Positions 1-7,975 of a stretch of 18,208 nucleotides of DNA are shown here, in pieces. Each line of letters begins with the position of its first letter. The first letter of the stretch is position 1. This DNA is from an uncultured Lautropia sp. (GTDB lineage Bacteria; Pseudomonadota; Gammaproteobacteria; Burkholderiales; Burkholderiaceae_E): positions 1 to 18,208 of the forward strand of contig CALIXC010000259.1 in assembly GCA_938046755.1 (NCBI GenBank). The letters are read 5' to 3'. The notes under the pieces were generated by a model. It did no database searches. It had not been told where the DNA came from and worked only from the letters and a program-made list of their open reading frames with translations. Both the position numbers and the translations under genes were made by a program.

Positions 1-107
1 GCAATGATGACGAGTCCAAAACCTGTAATGGATTGAATGAACGCGGCAAAAAAAACGGCAAGCGTCGGCCCCATATGAGCGGCGACACCCGAGAGATAGT
101 GTTCCAA
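1..107 (-). CDS. TauE/SafE (TSUP) family membrane permease, N-terminal fragment
   Basis: The minus strand reads from a TTG at 107-105 and runs off the left edge, giving 35 complete codons. The peptide begins MEHYLSGVAAHMGP and continues into a hydrophobic helix holding FIQSITGFGLVII. The (A/I)QSxTGFG signature in the first membrane helix is characteristic of the TSUP (sulfite/sulfonate exporter, TauE/SafE) family. The TTG start is favoured because AGGAG lies on the minus strand at 120-116, with an ideal 8-nt gap. An in-frame ATG lies eleven codons further in but has no such site. The gene is divergent from leuS and shares the AT-rich intergenic region. Family assignment rests on one helix only and the substrate cannot be told. 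Confidence 0.62.
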   Translation of the reverse strand, partial: MEHYLSGVAAHMGPTLAVFFAAFIQSITGFGLVII

Positions 108-214
108 AAGTACAGCTCCTTTCCCAGCATACAATTGTATTTTATATTAACATAGAAGACATATGTTTGTATATGTTTTGTCATAGTATTCTGTTACACA
201 TAGGGGGCAATAAG

Positions 215-233
215 TCCTAAAAAATCTTTAGGA
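215..233. promoter_or_regulatory. Perfect inverted repeat, possible operator or small hairpin
   Basis: TCCTAAA at 215-221 and TTTAGGA at 227-233 form a perfect 7-bp inverted repeat around a 5-nt spacer. It sits 16 nt upstream of the leuS -35 hexamer, between two divergent genes. It could be a repressor or activator site, or a weak hairpin. No long T-run follows on either strand, so a terminator is less likely. Confidence 0.35.
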
Positions 234-249
234 ACAATATGAATAACGA

Positions 250-277
250 TTGACCATTTTCTCTGATCATGTATAAT
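250..277 (+). promoter_or_regulatory. Sigma-70/sigma-A-type promoter for leuS
   Basis: TTGACC at 250-255 and TATAAT at 272-277 are separated by 16 nt, a near-consensus vegetative promoter. Transcription would begin near 284, leaving an untranslated leader of about 40 nt before the GTG start of leuS at 326. The leader is too short for a T-box riboswitch, which often controls aminoacyl-tRNA synthetase genes in Gram-positive lineages, and none is seen. Confidence 0.7.
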
Positions 278-325
278 ATATGACAGCTATATTAAGTAAA
301 ATAGACCGGGAGGAGCAAGAGCATA

Positions 326-2959
326 GTGGAGAGATATTGCCCGCAGAAGATTGAAGCGAAGTGGCAGAAAATCTGGGAGACAGAGCACCGCTGCCGCACG
401 GAGAAGGACGATACGAAACCGAAGTATTACGTGCTTGAGATGTTTCCGTATCCGTCGGGAAAACTCCACATGGGGCATGTCCGCAACTATTCGATCGGAG
501 ATGTGATCGCGCGCTTCCGCACGATGGAAGGATACAATGTGCTGCACCCGATGGGGTTCGATTCCTTTGGCATGCCCGCCGAGAATGCGGCGATCCAGAA
601 CAAAGTACATCCTGCGCAGTGGACGTATGCGAACATCGAGAATATGGAGCGCCAGCAGCGTGCGCTCGGGCTCGCGTACGACTGGGACCGCGAGGTTATC
701 ACCTGCCGCGAGGATTACTATCGCTGGACGCAGTGGTTCTTTGAACTCTTTTATAAAAAGGGGCTGGCGTATAAAAAGGCGGCCTCTGTCAACTGGTGCG
801 AGACCTGCGGAACGGTGCTCGCCAATGAGCAGGTCGAGGACGGGAAATGCTGGCGCTGCAAATCCGAAGTACAAAAGAAAAACCTCGCGCAGTGGTTCTT
901 TAAGATCACGGACTATGCCGACGAGCTGCTCGCCGATCTTGCAAAGCTGCCCGGCTGGCCCGAGCGCGTTAAGACGATGCAGGAGAACTGGATCGGGCGA
1001 AGCGAGGGCCTCGAGTTCCGTTTGCCCGCGCCTGCGCTCGATACAGAGATATCCGTCTACACGACGCGTCCCGATACCGTCTTCGGCATCACCTTCCTTG
1101 CACTCGCACCCGAGCATCCGCTCGTGGAGAAGATCTGCGCCATCAGCGACAAGGCAGACGAGATTCGCGCGTTCTGCACACGCGTCCGTAAGCAGTCGGA
1201 CATCGAGCGCTCCTCGAGCGAGTCGGAGAAGGAGGGCATCTTTACCGGCCTCTTCTGCACGAATCCGTTCAATGGCGAGCAGGTCGAGATCTGGATTACG
1301 AACTACGTGCTCTTTGAGTACGGTACGGGTGCGGTCATGGCGGTACCGTCCGAGGATCAGCGCGACTGGATGTTCGCGGAGAAATACGGCATCCGCAAGA
1401 TCCTCACCATCCGTCCGCCTGAGGGGGAACTGCGCCTGGAGGACATGACGGCGGCCTACGTTGAGAAGGAAGGCATCCTCATCAACTCCGGCAAGTTCAC
1501 GGGGATGGAGATGCACGCGGCGATGGGCGCCATCATCGACGAGGCAGAGACGCAGGGGGTCGGCAAGCGCCGCGTTAACTATCGCCTGCGCGACTGGCTC
1601 ATCTCGCGCCAGCGCTACTGGGGCGCCCCCATCCCTATCGTGAACTGCGAGAAATGCGGAGAAGTGCTCGTCCCGGAGGAGGAGCTTCCCGTACGTCTGC
1701 CGGAGGATGTGTCGTTTGATGGCGGCTCGGTTTCGCCGCTCTCATCGAGCGAGCACTTCCTTCACTGCACATGTCCGAAGTGCGGCGGCGACGCGACGCG
1801 CGAGACGGACACGATGGACACCTTTATCTGCTCGTCGTGGTACTACATGCGCTACACCGATCCGCACAACACGCACAAGCCGTTTGCGGCGGACAAGGTG
1901 AACTACTGGGCGCCCGTCGACCAGTACATCGGCGGCATCGAACACGCCGTGCTGCACCTGCTGTATGCGCGCTTCTGGACCAAGGTGATGCGCGACATGG
2001 GGCTGGTGAAGTTCGACGAGCCCTTCAAGCGGCTGCTCACGCAGGGCATGGTGCTCAACCACATCTACCAGCGGCGCACGGCCAAGGGCGGCATCGAGTA
2101 CTTCTGGCCGAAGGACGTGGAGAACGTCACCGATGCCCAGGGCCGGGTCGTGGGCGCACGCCTCAAGAGCGACGGCTCCGAGATCGACTACGCCGGCATC
2201 GGTACGATGTCCAAGAGCAAGAACAACGGGGTGGACCCCACCTCGCTGATCGAGCGCTTCGGGGCCGACACGGCGCGCCTGTTCGTGATGTTCGCCAGCC
2301 CGCCCGAGCAGACGCTGGAGTGGTCCGACAGTGGGGTGGAAGGCGCCAGCCGCTTCCTGCGCCGTTTCTGGGCCTTCGGCCACGCCCAGCGCGATGTGGT
2401 GCGCGGTGCAGCCGACACCGTGGATGCAGCCGGCCTGTCCGAGCCGTGGCGTGACCTGCGCTACGAGGTCCACACGGTGCTGAAGCAGATCCAGTACGAC
2501 TACGAGCGCCAGCAGTACAACACCATCGTCTCGGGTGCCATGAAGCTGCTGAACGCCCTGGAAGCCGCCGCACAGAAGCAGGCTCCCACGGCCGCGGCCG
2601 ATGCCGCCGCGCTGCGCGAGGGGCTGTCGATCCTGGTGCGCAGCCTCTACCCGATCGTGCCGCACATCGGCCATGCCCTGTGGCAGGCGCTGGAGCTGGG
2701 ACGCGGCTTCGACGGCCGCGAGATCATCGACGCCCCGCTGCCGGTGGTGGACGAGGTGGCACTGGTCAAGAGCGAGCTGGAGCTGATGCTACAGGTTAAC
2801 GGCAAGCTGCGCGGTTCCATCCGCGTGCCGGCAGATGCCAACAAGGCCGCCATCGAGCAGGTGGCAGCCGCCTCGCCCGAGGTGGCCCGCATCGGCGAAG
2901 GCAAGACGCCCAAGCGCATCATTGTGGTGCCGGGCCGTCTGGTGAACGTGGTGCTGTAA
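326..2959 (+). CDS. leuS: Leucyl-tRNA synthetase, in-frame chimera of two bacterial lineages
   Basis: Class I aminoacyl-tRNA synthetase that charges tRNA-Leu in the cytoplasm. The 877-aa frame starts at GTG 326, preceded by GGGAGGAG at 308-315. The HIGH motif is HMGH at residues 48-51 and the KMSKS motif is TMSKS at 627-631. The CP1 editing domain lies between, with TTRPDT and GTGAVMAVP signatures. Residues 1 to about 525 are Firmicutes-lineage in type: zinc-ribbon cysteine pairs occur at C158/C161 and C175/C178, where betaproteobacterial enzymes normally lack them. From about residue 553 the sequence is betaproteobacterial: it has VGTMSKSKNNGVDP-like wording and the lineage's KGGIEYFWPKDVENV insertion before KMSKS. 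The change happens inside a conserved block (nt about 1905-1985). The frame is intact and of normal length, so a functional hybrid is formally possible. An assembly chimera is more likely because the flanking DNA changes genome at the same place. Confidence 0.93.
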   Translation: MERYCPQKIEAKWQKIWETEHRCRTEKDDTKPKYYVLEMFPYPSGKLHMGHVRNYSIGDVIARFRTMEGYNVLHPMGFDSFGMPAENAAIQNKVHPAQWTYANIENMERQQRALGLAYDWDREVITCREDYYRWTQWFFELFYKKGLAYKKAASVNWCETCGTVLANEQVEDGKCWRCKSEVQKKNLAQWFFKITDYADELLADLAKLPGWPERVKTMQENWIGRSEGLEFRLPAPALDTEISVYTTRPDTVFGITFLALAPEHPLVEKICAISDKADEIRAFCTRVRKQSDIERSSSESEKEGIFTGLFCTNPFNGEQVEIWITNYVLFEYGTGAVMAVPSEDQRDWMFAEKYGIRKILTIRPPEGELRLEDMTAAYVEKEGILINSGKFTGMEMHAAMGAIIDEAETQGVGKRRVNYRLRDWLISRQRYWGAPIPIVNCEKCGEVLVPEEELPVRLPEDVSFDGGSVSPLSSSEHFLHCTCPKCGGDATRETDTMDTFICSSWYYMRYTDPHNTHKPFAADKVNYWAPVDQYIGGIEHAVLHLLYARFWTKVMRDMGLVKFDEPFKRLLTQGMVLNHIYQRRTAKGGIEYFWPKDVENVTDAQGRVVGARLKSDGSEIDYAGIGTMSKSKNNGVDPTSLIERFGADTARLFVMFASPPEQTLEWSDSGVEGASRFLRRFWAFGHAQRDVVRGAADTVDAAGLSEPWRDLRYEVHTVLKQIQYDYERQQYNTIVSGAMKLLNALEAAAQKQAPTAAADAAALREGLSILVRSLYPIVPHIGHALWQALELGRGFDGREIIDAPLPVVDEVALVKSELELMLQVNGKLRGSIRVPADANKAAIEQVAAASPEVARIGEGKTPKRIIVVPGRLVNVVL
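1905..1985. other. Probable chimeric junction between two genomes
   Basis: Codon use and protein family wording switch here. Left of it, codons such as TTT, GAT and TAT are common and the protein is Firmicutes-like. Right of it, third positions are overwhelmingly G or C and the protein is betaproteobacterial. The interval encodes DQYIGGIEHAVLHLLY, which is nearly invariant in bacterial LeuRS, so the two source sequences would share enough identity to be bridged. Exact breakpoint cannot be placed by eye. Confidence 0.7.
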
Positions 2960-2980
2960 AGGCCTCAAGGAGAAAGCCAC

Positions 2981-3532
2981 ATGTCCCGCCTTCCCGACAC
3001 TCGCCCCCTAGCCGGCACCTCCCGGCGCGGATGGCTGCGGGGACTTTCCCGCAGCGCGCTGCTGGTCGGCCTGGCCGGGCCGCTGGCGGCCTGCGGCTTT
3101 CATATGCGCCGCGCCACGCAACTGCCGTTCAGCACGCTCTACACCAACCTGGCTCCCAACGGCAGCATCGGCCTGGCGCTGCGCCGCGAGCTGTCGCACA
3201 GCGAGGGCACCGAGCTGGTGACCGACCCGAAGAAGGCCGAGGTCCGGCTGATGATCCTGCAGGAAGTGCCCGAACGCGAGGTCGTCGCCTACTCGTCAGA
3301 GGGGCGCGCCCGCGAATACGAGCTGCGGCTGCGACTGCGCTTTCGTGTCGAGGACGCCAAGGGCAACGACCTGATCCCCGAGAGCGAGATCACGCTGCGT
3401 CGCGAGATCTCCAACGCGGACAACCAGCTTACCGCCCGGGCCGACGAGGAAGCCATGCTCTTTCGGGACATGAGCAACGACATGGCTCATCAGCTGCTGT
3501 GGCGGCTGGCGGCCATCCGGCCAGCAGAGTAA
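2981..3532 (+). CDS. lptE: LPS-assembly lipoprotein LptE
   Basis: Outer-membrane lipoprotein that plugs the LptD beta-barrel and helps insert lipopolysaccharide in the outer leaflet. The 183-aa product has a basic N-terminus, a hydrophobic stretch at residues 26-37 and a lipobox ending LAAC with the acylated cysteine at C38. This is followed by GFHMR, the usual start of mature LptE (ACGFxLR). The length is normal for the family. AAGGAG lies 8 nt upstream of the ATG. The gene sits 21 nt after leuS and 11 nt before holA, the standard Burkholderiales arrangement, which anchors the identity of the right-hand genome. Twin arginines near the N-terminus (SRRGWLR) are noted but no Tat motif is complete. 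Confidence 0.93.
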   Translation: MSRLPDTRPLAGTSRRGWLRGLSRSALLVGLAGPLAACGFHMRRATQLPFSTLYTNLAPNGSIGLALRRELSHSEGTELVTDPKKAEVRLMILQEVPEREVVAYSSEGRAREYELRLRLRFRVEDAKGNDLIPESEITLRREISNADNQLTARADEEAMLFRDMSNDMAHQLLWRLAAIRPAE

Positions 3533-3543
3533 GCGCCCGTCCC

Positions 3544-4614
3544 ATGGGCCAACGCATCAGTACGCCTGCGCAGCTGCGCCAGGCCATCGGCCAGGGCCTG
3601 CCGCCACTCACCTGGGTCAGCGGCGACGAGCTGCTGCTGGTCATCGAGGCGGCCGACCTGGTGCGTGCTAAGGCCCGCAAGCTGGGCTTCGAGGAGCGCG
3701 AGGTCCTGGACGTCGACGCGCGCTTCGATCGCAGCCGGCTCATCGAGGCTACCCAGTCCACGTCGCTCTTTGCCAGCCAGCGACTGATCGACCTGCGCCT
3801 GAACACCAAGCCCACCCGTGAACTGGGCGATGCGCTGCGCGAACTGCTGCCCCGACTGGACGACGGCACCCGCGTGCTGGTCTCCAGTGCCCATCTGGAG
3901 CGCGCCACCACCAGCACGGCCTGGTTCGAGGCCCTGACCAAACAGATGCTGTGGGTGGAGACGCCTCGCATCGACGCAAGCGCCATGGGCAAGTGGGTGA
4001 CCGAGCGACTGGCCGCGCAGAAGCAGCAGGCAACGCCCGCCGTGCTGGCGCTGATCACCGAACGCACCGAGGGCAACCTGCTGGCCACACACCAGGCCAT
4101 CCAGCGGCTGGGCCTGCTGCTGCCCCCGGGTGAACTGCCGGCCGAGGCCGTGGCCGAGATCGTGCTGGACAGCGCCCGCTTCGAGCTGTTCGGCCTAGTG
4201 GATGCGGCGCTGGCCGGGGACCCGGCCCGTGCGGTGCGCATGGCCCGCTCGCTGGCCGCCGAGGATGCTGCCATGCCCCTGCTCTGCTGGGCGCTGGCCG
4301 ACGCGATCCGCAAGCTGCTGCGCATCCAGCAGGCGCTGCAGATCGAGCGCGTCGCCCCCGCCCAGGCCATGCGTGCCGCCGGCGTATTCGGCAAGCGCGA
4401 GGCCATCATGCGCCAGGCCCTTCGTCGCCTGGATATCCGGACACTCGGACACCTGCTGCAGCAAGTGGCCCGGCTCGATAGAATGACCAAGGGTGTGGGC
4501 GGCACCGGTCCGGCCGCCGATCCCTGGTTCCACGCCGAGACACTGCTGGTCGCGCTGGCCGGAGGGCACCTGCCCGGCCCGGTCGAACTGTCCGCGGCGC
4601 TGGCCGATGACTGA
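3544..4614 (+). CDS. holA: DNA polymerase III delta subunit HolA
   Basis: Delta subunit of the clamp-loader complex, which opens the beta sliding clamp for loading at primed DNA. The 356-aa protein starts MGQRISTPAQLRQAI at ATG 3544. An upstream extension of the frame to 3031 only overlaps lptE in another frame and is not real. Family features include the N-terminal PLTWVSGDELLLVIEAAD (bacterial delta: xYxxxGxExxLxxE/Q), TSLFASQRLIDLRL in the nucleotide-binding-like domain, and a C-terminal helical collar domain with PLLCWALADAIRKLL. Length is typical (E. coli 343 aa). It follows lptE by 11 nt and is presumably co-transcribed. No strong Shine-Dalgarno precedes the start, which fits translational coupling. 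Confidence 0.93.
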   Translation: MGQRISTPAQLRQAIGQGLPPLTWVSGDELLLVIEAADLVRAKARKLGFEEREVLDVDARFDRSRLIEATQSTSLFASQRLIDLRLNTKPTRELGDALRELLPRLDDGTRVLVSSAHLERATTSTAWFEALTKQMLWVETPRIDASAMGKWVTERLAAQKQQATPAVLALITERTEGNLLATHQAIQRLGLLLPPGELPAEAVAEIVLDSARFELFGLVDAALAGDPARAVRMARSLAAEDAAMPLLCWALADAIRKLLRIQQALQIERVAPAQAMRAAGVFGKREAIMRQALRRLDIRTLGHLLQQVARLDRMTKGVGGTGPAADPWFHAETLLVALAGGHLPGPVELSAALADD

Positions 4615-4749
4615 CATGCCCCCGACGCCGGCCGTCACGTCCCGGCCACGGCCTTTCGGCCAGTCGCGTCCGGCACACCTGCCCCACGGGTCGCATGTGG
4701 CTGCTGCGGCGCATGGACCTTCCCTCTGGCTTCTGGAGCTTTCCGATCC

Positions 4750-6027
4750 ATGAACACACCCGACATGGCCACCTACATGGCCAACCTGGGGCGTGCCGCC
4801 CGGCACGCCAGCCACGACATGGCCCGGGCCAGCACGGCCATCAAGAACCGCGCGCTGCAGCAGCTGGCCCATGAGATCGATCGCAACCGCAGCCTGGTGC
4901 TGACAGCCAACGGCCAGGATCTGGCCAGCGCGCACAGCGCCGGCCTTGACAGTGCCTTCATCGACCGGCTGACGCTCACCCCCGAACGCATCGACGCCAT
5001 GGTGGAGGGGCTGGCACAGATCATCGCCCTGCCCGACCCGGTGGGCGAGATCAGCGAGCTGCGCCAGCGTCCCAGCGGTATCCAGGTGGGCCGGATGCGC
5101 GTGCCGCTGGGCGTGATCGGCATCATCTACGAGTCGCGCCCCAACGTCACCGTCGATGCCGCAGCCCTGTGCCTGAAGGCGGGCAACGCCGCCATCCTGC
5201 GCGGTGGCTCGGAAGCCATCCACTCCAACCGCACGCTGGCCGCACTGATGAGCGAGAGCCTGGCCCGCACAGGGCTGCCGCCCTCGGCCGTGCAGCTGGT
5301 GAGCATGACCGACCGTGCGGCCGTCGACTACCTGATCCGTGACCAGAAGTCTATCGACGTGATCATCCCGCGCGGGGGCCGCTCGCTGATCGAGCACGTC
5401 AGCGCCGAGGCACGCGTGCCCGTCATCAAGCACCTGGACGGCATCTGCCACGTCTACATCGATGATTCGGCCAACGTGGACATGGCCGTGCGCGTGGCCG
5501 ACAACGCCAAGACGCAGCGCTACGCCCCCTGCAACACGCTGGAGACGCTGCTGGTCCATGAGGCCATCGCCCCCGAGGTGCTGCCGCGCCTGGGCAGCAT
5601 CTACCGGATGAAGCAGGTGGAGCTGCGCGTCGACGAACACGGCGCCCGGCTGCTGCAGGATGCGCAGATCGATTCGGTGCCCGCCACCGAGGACGACTGG
5701 CGTGCCGAGTACCTGGCACCGATCCTCGCCATCCGCGTGGTGAAGAGCCTGGACGAGGCCATCGCGCACATCAACGAGTACGGCTCCCACCACACCGATT
5801 CGATCATCACCCAGAACCATGCACACGGGATGCGCTTCCTGCGGGAAGTGGATTCCGCCTCGGTGATGATCAATGCCTCCACCCGCTTTGCCGACGGCTT
5901 CGAGTACGGGCTGGGTGCCGAGATCGGCATCTCCACCGACAAGCTGCACGCCCGGGGTCCCGTGGGTCTGGAGGGTCTCACCTCTCAGAAATACGTCGTG
6001 TTCGGCCACGGCGAGATCCGGACCTGA
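4750..6027 (+). CDS. proA: Gamma-glutamyl phosphate reductase ProA
   Basis: NADPH-dependent reductase that converts gamma-glutamyl phosphate to glutamate-5-semialdehyde, the second step of proline synthesis from glutamate. The 425-aa product belongs to the aldehyde dehydrogenase superfamily. Visible signatures are YESRPNVTVDAAALCLKAGN (residues 127-146), IIPRGGRSLIEHV and the catalytic cysteine C261 in YAPCNTLETLLVH. The C-terminus carries FADGFEYGLGAEIGIST and LHARGPVGLEGLTS, both diagnostic of ProA. Length is normal. A GGAGC lies about 11 nt before ATG 4750. It follows holA after a 135-nt spacer, the usual neighbour relation in Burkholderiales, and is followed 2 nt later by the HemJ-like gene. 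Confidence 0.96.
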   Translation: MNTPDMATYMANLGRAARHASHDMARASTAIKNRALQQLAHEIDRNRSLVLTANGQDLASAHSAGLDSAFIDRLTLTPERIDAMVEGLAQIIALPDPVGEISELRQRPSGIQVGRMRVPLGVIGIIYESRPNVTVDAAALCLKAGNAAILRGGSEAIHSNRTLAALMSESLARTGLPPSAVQLVSMTDRAAVDYLIRDQKSIDVIIPRGGRSLIEHVSAEARVPVIKHLDGICHVYIDDSANVDMAVRVADNAKTQRYAPCNTLETLLVHEAIAPEVLPRLGSIYRMKQVELRVDEHGARLLQDAQIDSVPATEDDWRAEYLAPILAIRVVKSLDEAIAHINEYGSHHTDSIITQNHAHGMRFLREVDSASVMINASTRFADGFEYGLGAEIGISTDKLHARGPVGLEGLTSQKYVVFGHGEIRT

Positions 6028-6029
6028 AC

Positions 6030-6470
6030 ATGGACACGAACCTCTATCTCTGGACCAAGATCCTGCACATCGTGATGGTGACGAGCTGGTTTGCCGGGCT
6101 CTTCTACCTGCCACGCATCTACGTCAACCTGGCGCAGGTCGATCCGAAAGGGTCGACCGCCGAATACCAGCGGCTGGTGGGCATGTCGCAACGACTCTAC
6201 CGCTTCATGCTGCCGCTGGCCACGCTGGCCGTGCTCACCGGCCTGGTGCTGTACGTGGGCTTCGGCATCGGCATGGGGGCGGGCTGGATGCACGTCAAGC
6301 TGGCCTGCGTGCTGCTGCTGATCGGTTACCACCACGGCTGCGGCCGCCTGCTGCGAAAGTTCACGGACGGACAGCGTTCGCATTCCGAACGCTGGTTCCG
6401 CGTCTTCAACGAAGGCCCGGTCATCCTGCTGCTGATCGTGGTGGCGATGGTGATCATCAAGCCGTTCTGA
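6030..6470 (+). CDS. hemJ: HemJ/CopD-family integral membrane protein
   Basis: Small membrane protein of 146 aa with about four predicted helices (residues 8-26, 59-80, 86-101 and 129-143). It matches the HemJ (UPF0093) group of protoporphyrinogen IX oxidases, often labelled CopD family. HemJ oxidises protoporphyrinogen IX to protoporphyrin IX in heme synthesis. Diagnostic features are LWTKILHIVMVTSWFAGLFY with H13, a GWMHVKLACVLLLIGYHH helix with K90, and the closing RVFNEGPVILLL...IIKPF block. The helix 1 histidine and the helix 3 lysine correspond to the residues reported as essential in cyanobacterial HemJ. The start lies 2 nt after proA's stop, so translation is probably coupled. Function is inferred from family only. 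Confidence 0.85.
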   Translation: MDTNLYLWTKILHIVMVTSWFAGLFYLPRIYVNLAQVDPKGSTAEYQRLVGMSQRLYRFMLPLATLAVLTGLVLYVGFGIGMGAGWMHVKLACVLLLIGYHHGCGRLLRKFTDGQRSHSERWFRVFNEGPVILLLIVVAMVIIKPF

Positions 6471-6528
6471 TCCTCTGCTGCCCTCCTCCTGCGCTGCCGG
6501 CCCGGATTCCTCCCAGACGCCTCTTTTC

Positions 6529-7788
6529 ATGATCGCCCTTCGCCCTGCCAGCCGCCATGCGGCCGAACCCGCCCGCAACAAGGCTGACCGACGAGACGCC
6601 CCTGCGCGCGACGAGGCCCCCGCCTCACCTTCGGCCAGCACGTTCCATTACTTCTGTCCGTGCCCGCGCGGGCTGGAGTCGGCGCTGGCTGACGAGCTGC
6701 GCGCCCTGGGTGCGCACGACATCGACACCCGGCCGGGCGGGGTCGGCTGCCGAGGCGACCTGAAGCTGGCCTACCGCATCAACCTGGAAGCCCGGCTGCC
6801 CAGCCGCGTGCTGCTGCGCCTGCTAGATGCAGCCTGCCGCAACGAGCACACGCTCTACCGGCTGTGCAACGCCCTGGCCTGGGAGGACTGGTTCGATGCC
6901 CGGCAGACGATCCGCGTGGACGTGGTGGCGCAGCGCTCGCCGCTCCGAAGCCTGAACTTCGCCACGCTGCGCATCAAGGACGCCATTGTCGACCGCTTCC
7001 GCGATCAGGGGGGCGAGCGCCCCTCGGTGGACACCCATCATCCGGACGTGCGCATCAGTGCCTTCCTGACGGCAGACCGCCTGCAGCTGTACCTGGACCT
7101 GTCGGGCGAGCCGCTCTTCAAGCGCGGCTGGCGCCACAGTGCCGAGAACCGCGTGGCGGCCCCCCTGAAGGAGAACCTGGCCGCCGGCCTGCTGGCACTG
7201 TCGGGCTGGGACGCCCGCCAGCCGCTGCTGGACCCGTTCTGCGGCTCGGGCACGCTGGTCATCGAGGCCGCACAGATCCTCTGCGATCACGCGCCAGGGC
7301 TCAATCGCCACTTCGGCATCGAGCAGCTGCGCCTCCACGATGCCAGGCTGTACGACGGGCTGGTGACGGCACTGCGCGAGCGTGCCCGCCAGGGGATGGA
7401 GAAGGCACCGCGCGGCCTGGTCCGCGCCAGCGACCTGGACCCGCACGCCATGCGCCTGACGGCCGAGAACCTGCAGACGCTGGGCATGCCCGACGACCTG
7501 GTGGCGATGCAGACACTAGATGCCGTGGATGCCCAGCCGGGCGGCGACACGCCGGGCGTGCTGCTGGCCAACCCGCCCTACAACGAGCGGGTCAGCATTC
7601 CGGTGGAGCACTGGCGCGCCATCGGCGCCACGCTGCGTGAGCGCTTCGGCGGCTGGAAGGTCTTTCTGCTGACCAGCGACCGGGGCCTACCCGGCCAGCT
7701 GGGCCTGCGCGAGGATCGCAAGACGCCGCTCTTCAACGGCGCCATCGAATGCCGGCTGTTCGAGTTCTCGATGCGCCAGCGGGGCTAG
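6529..7788 (+). CDS. rlmL: THUMP-domain 23S rRNA guanine-N2 methyltransferase (RlmL-type)
   Basis: S-adenosylmethionine-dependent RNA methyltransferase of 419 aa. Residues 1-38 are a low-complexity Ala/Pro/Arg-rich leader. A THUMP RNA-binding region follows (about 45-195). The Rossmann methyltransferase domain has motif I LLDPFCGSGTLVIEAA (DPFCGSGT at 235-242), an acidic SDLDPHA motif and the catalytic NPPYNERV (348-355). It resembles the N-terminal half of E. coli RlmL, which modifies G2445 of 23S rRNA, and lacks the fused RlmK half, as is common outside gammaproteobacteria. The leader region upstream (6471-6528) is pyrimidine-rich and shows no Shine-Dalgarno, so the start is uncertain. The exact target base is inferred from the family. 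Confidence 0.88.
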   Translation: MIALRPASRHAAEPARNKADRRDAPARDEAPASPSASTFHYFCPCPRGLESALADELRALGAHDIDTRPGGVGCRGDLKLAYRINLEARLPSRVLLRLLDAACRNEHTLYRLCNALAWEDWFDARQTIRVDVVAQRSPLRSLNFATLRIKDAIVDRFRDQGGERPSVDTHHPDVRISAFLTADRLQLYLDLSGEPLFKRGWRHSAENRVAAPLKENLAAGLLALSGWDARQPLLDPFCGSGTLVIEAAQILCDHAPGLNRHFGIEQLRLHDARLYDGLVTALRERARQGMEKAPRGLVRASDLDPHAMRLTAENLQTLGMPDDLVAMQTLDAVDAQPGGDTPGVLLANPPYNERVSIPVEHWRAIGATLRERFGGWKVFLLTSDRGLPGQLGLREDRKTPLFNGAIECRLFEFSMRQRG

Positions 7789-7807
7789 CAGGGCTATCCA
7801 GGGATCC

Positions 7808-7975
7808 CTTGGGATCCTCTGAATAAGTCCCGCGAACCGGCGCGCCACGGAACGGGATGCAGGACAAGGCGACATTTGCTGTCAATAGCGGCGCTATTGA
7901 CAGCAAATGGCAACGCAGTCATGCGCCCGTTACGGGGATGTGACGGCCGCGGGGACTTGTTCAGAGGATCCCTAG
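7808..7975. mobile_element. 168-bp MITE-like inverted-repeat element with IS5-like ends
   Basis: The interval is a near-complete imperfect inverted repeat. Its ends read GGGATCCTCTGAATAAGTCC (left, 7811-7830) and, on the opposite strand, GGGATCCTCTGAACAAGTCC (right), with one mismatch in 20. Further in, the arms keep partial similarity, and a perfect 17-bp stem closes the centre. The GAAYAAGTCC wording resembles terminal repeats of IS5-group insertion sequences. CTTG (7808-7811) and CTAG (7972-7975) flank the ends and approximate that group's 4-bp YTAR target duplication. There is no transposase frame. The element lies exactly between convergent rlmL and pflA, and its right end supplies the TAG stop of pflA. 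Being non-autonomous and IS5-related is inference. Confidence 0.6.
7873..7909. repeat. Perfect 17-bp hairpin at the centre of the element
   Basis: CATTTGCTGTCAATAGC (7873-7889) is followed by GGC and then its exact reverse complement (7893-7909). In RNA this is a very stable stem with a 3-nt loop. It lies between two convergent genes and could stop or slow transcription from both sides or stabilise both mRNA 3' ends. No T-run follows, so it is not a classic intrinsic terminator. Confidence 0.75.

Larger units (their letters stand above)
108..325. promoter_or_regulatory. AT-rich divergent intergenic region upstream of leuS
   Basis: This 218-nt spacer separates the divergent permease gene and leuS. 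It is strikingly AT-rich compared with everything beyond 2 kb. It holds the leuS promoter and a perfect 7-bp palindrome (separate entries), plus a repeated ATATGTTT motif near 161-178. Base composition and the spacing of signals look like a low-GC Firmicutes-lineage genome, not the Burkholderiales genome that makes up the rest of the window. Confidence 0.6.

Noticed and set aside
3031..3543. Long upstream extension of the holA frame
   Set aside because: It lies almost entirely inside lptE in another frame and is Arg/Gly/Ala-rich shadow sequence. HolA homology begins at ATG 3544.
4616..4753. A 45-codon frame between holA and proA whose stop overlaps the proA start (ATGA)
   Set aside because: The overlap is suggestive of coupling, but the peptide is low-complexity, has no Shine-Dalgarno and resembles nothing known. 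It is most likely a chance frame in GC-rich spacer.
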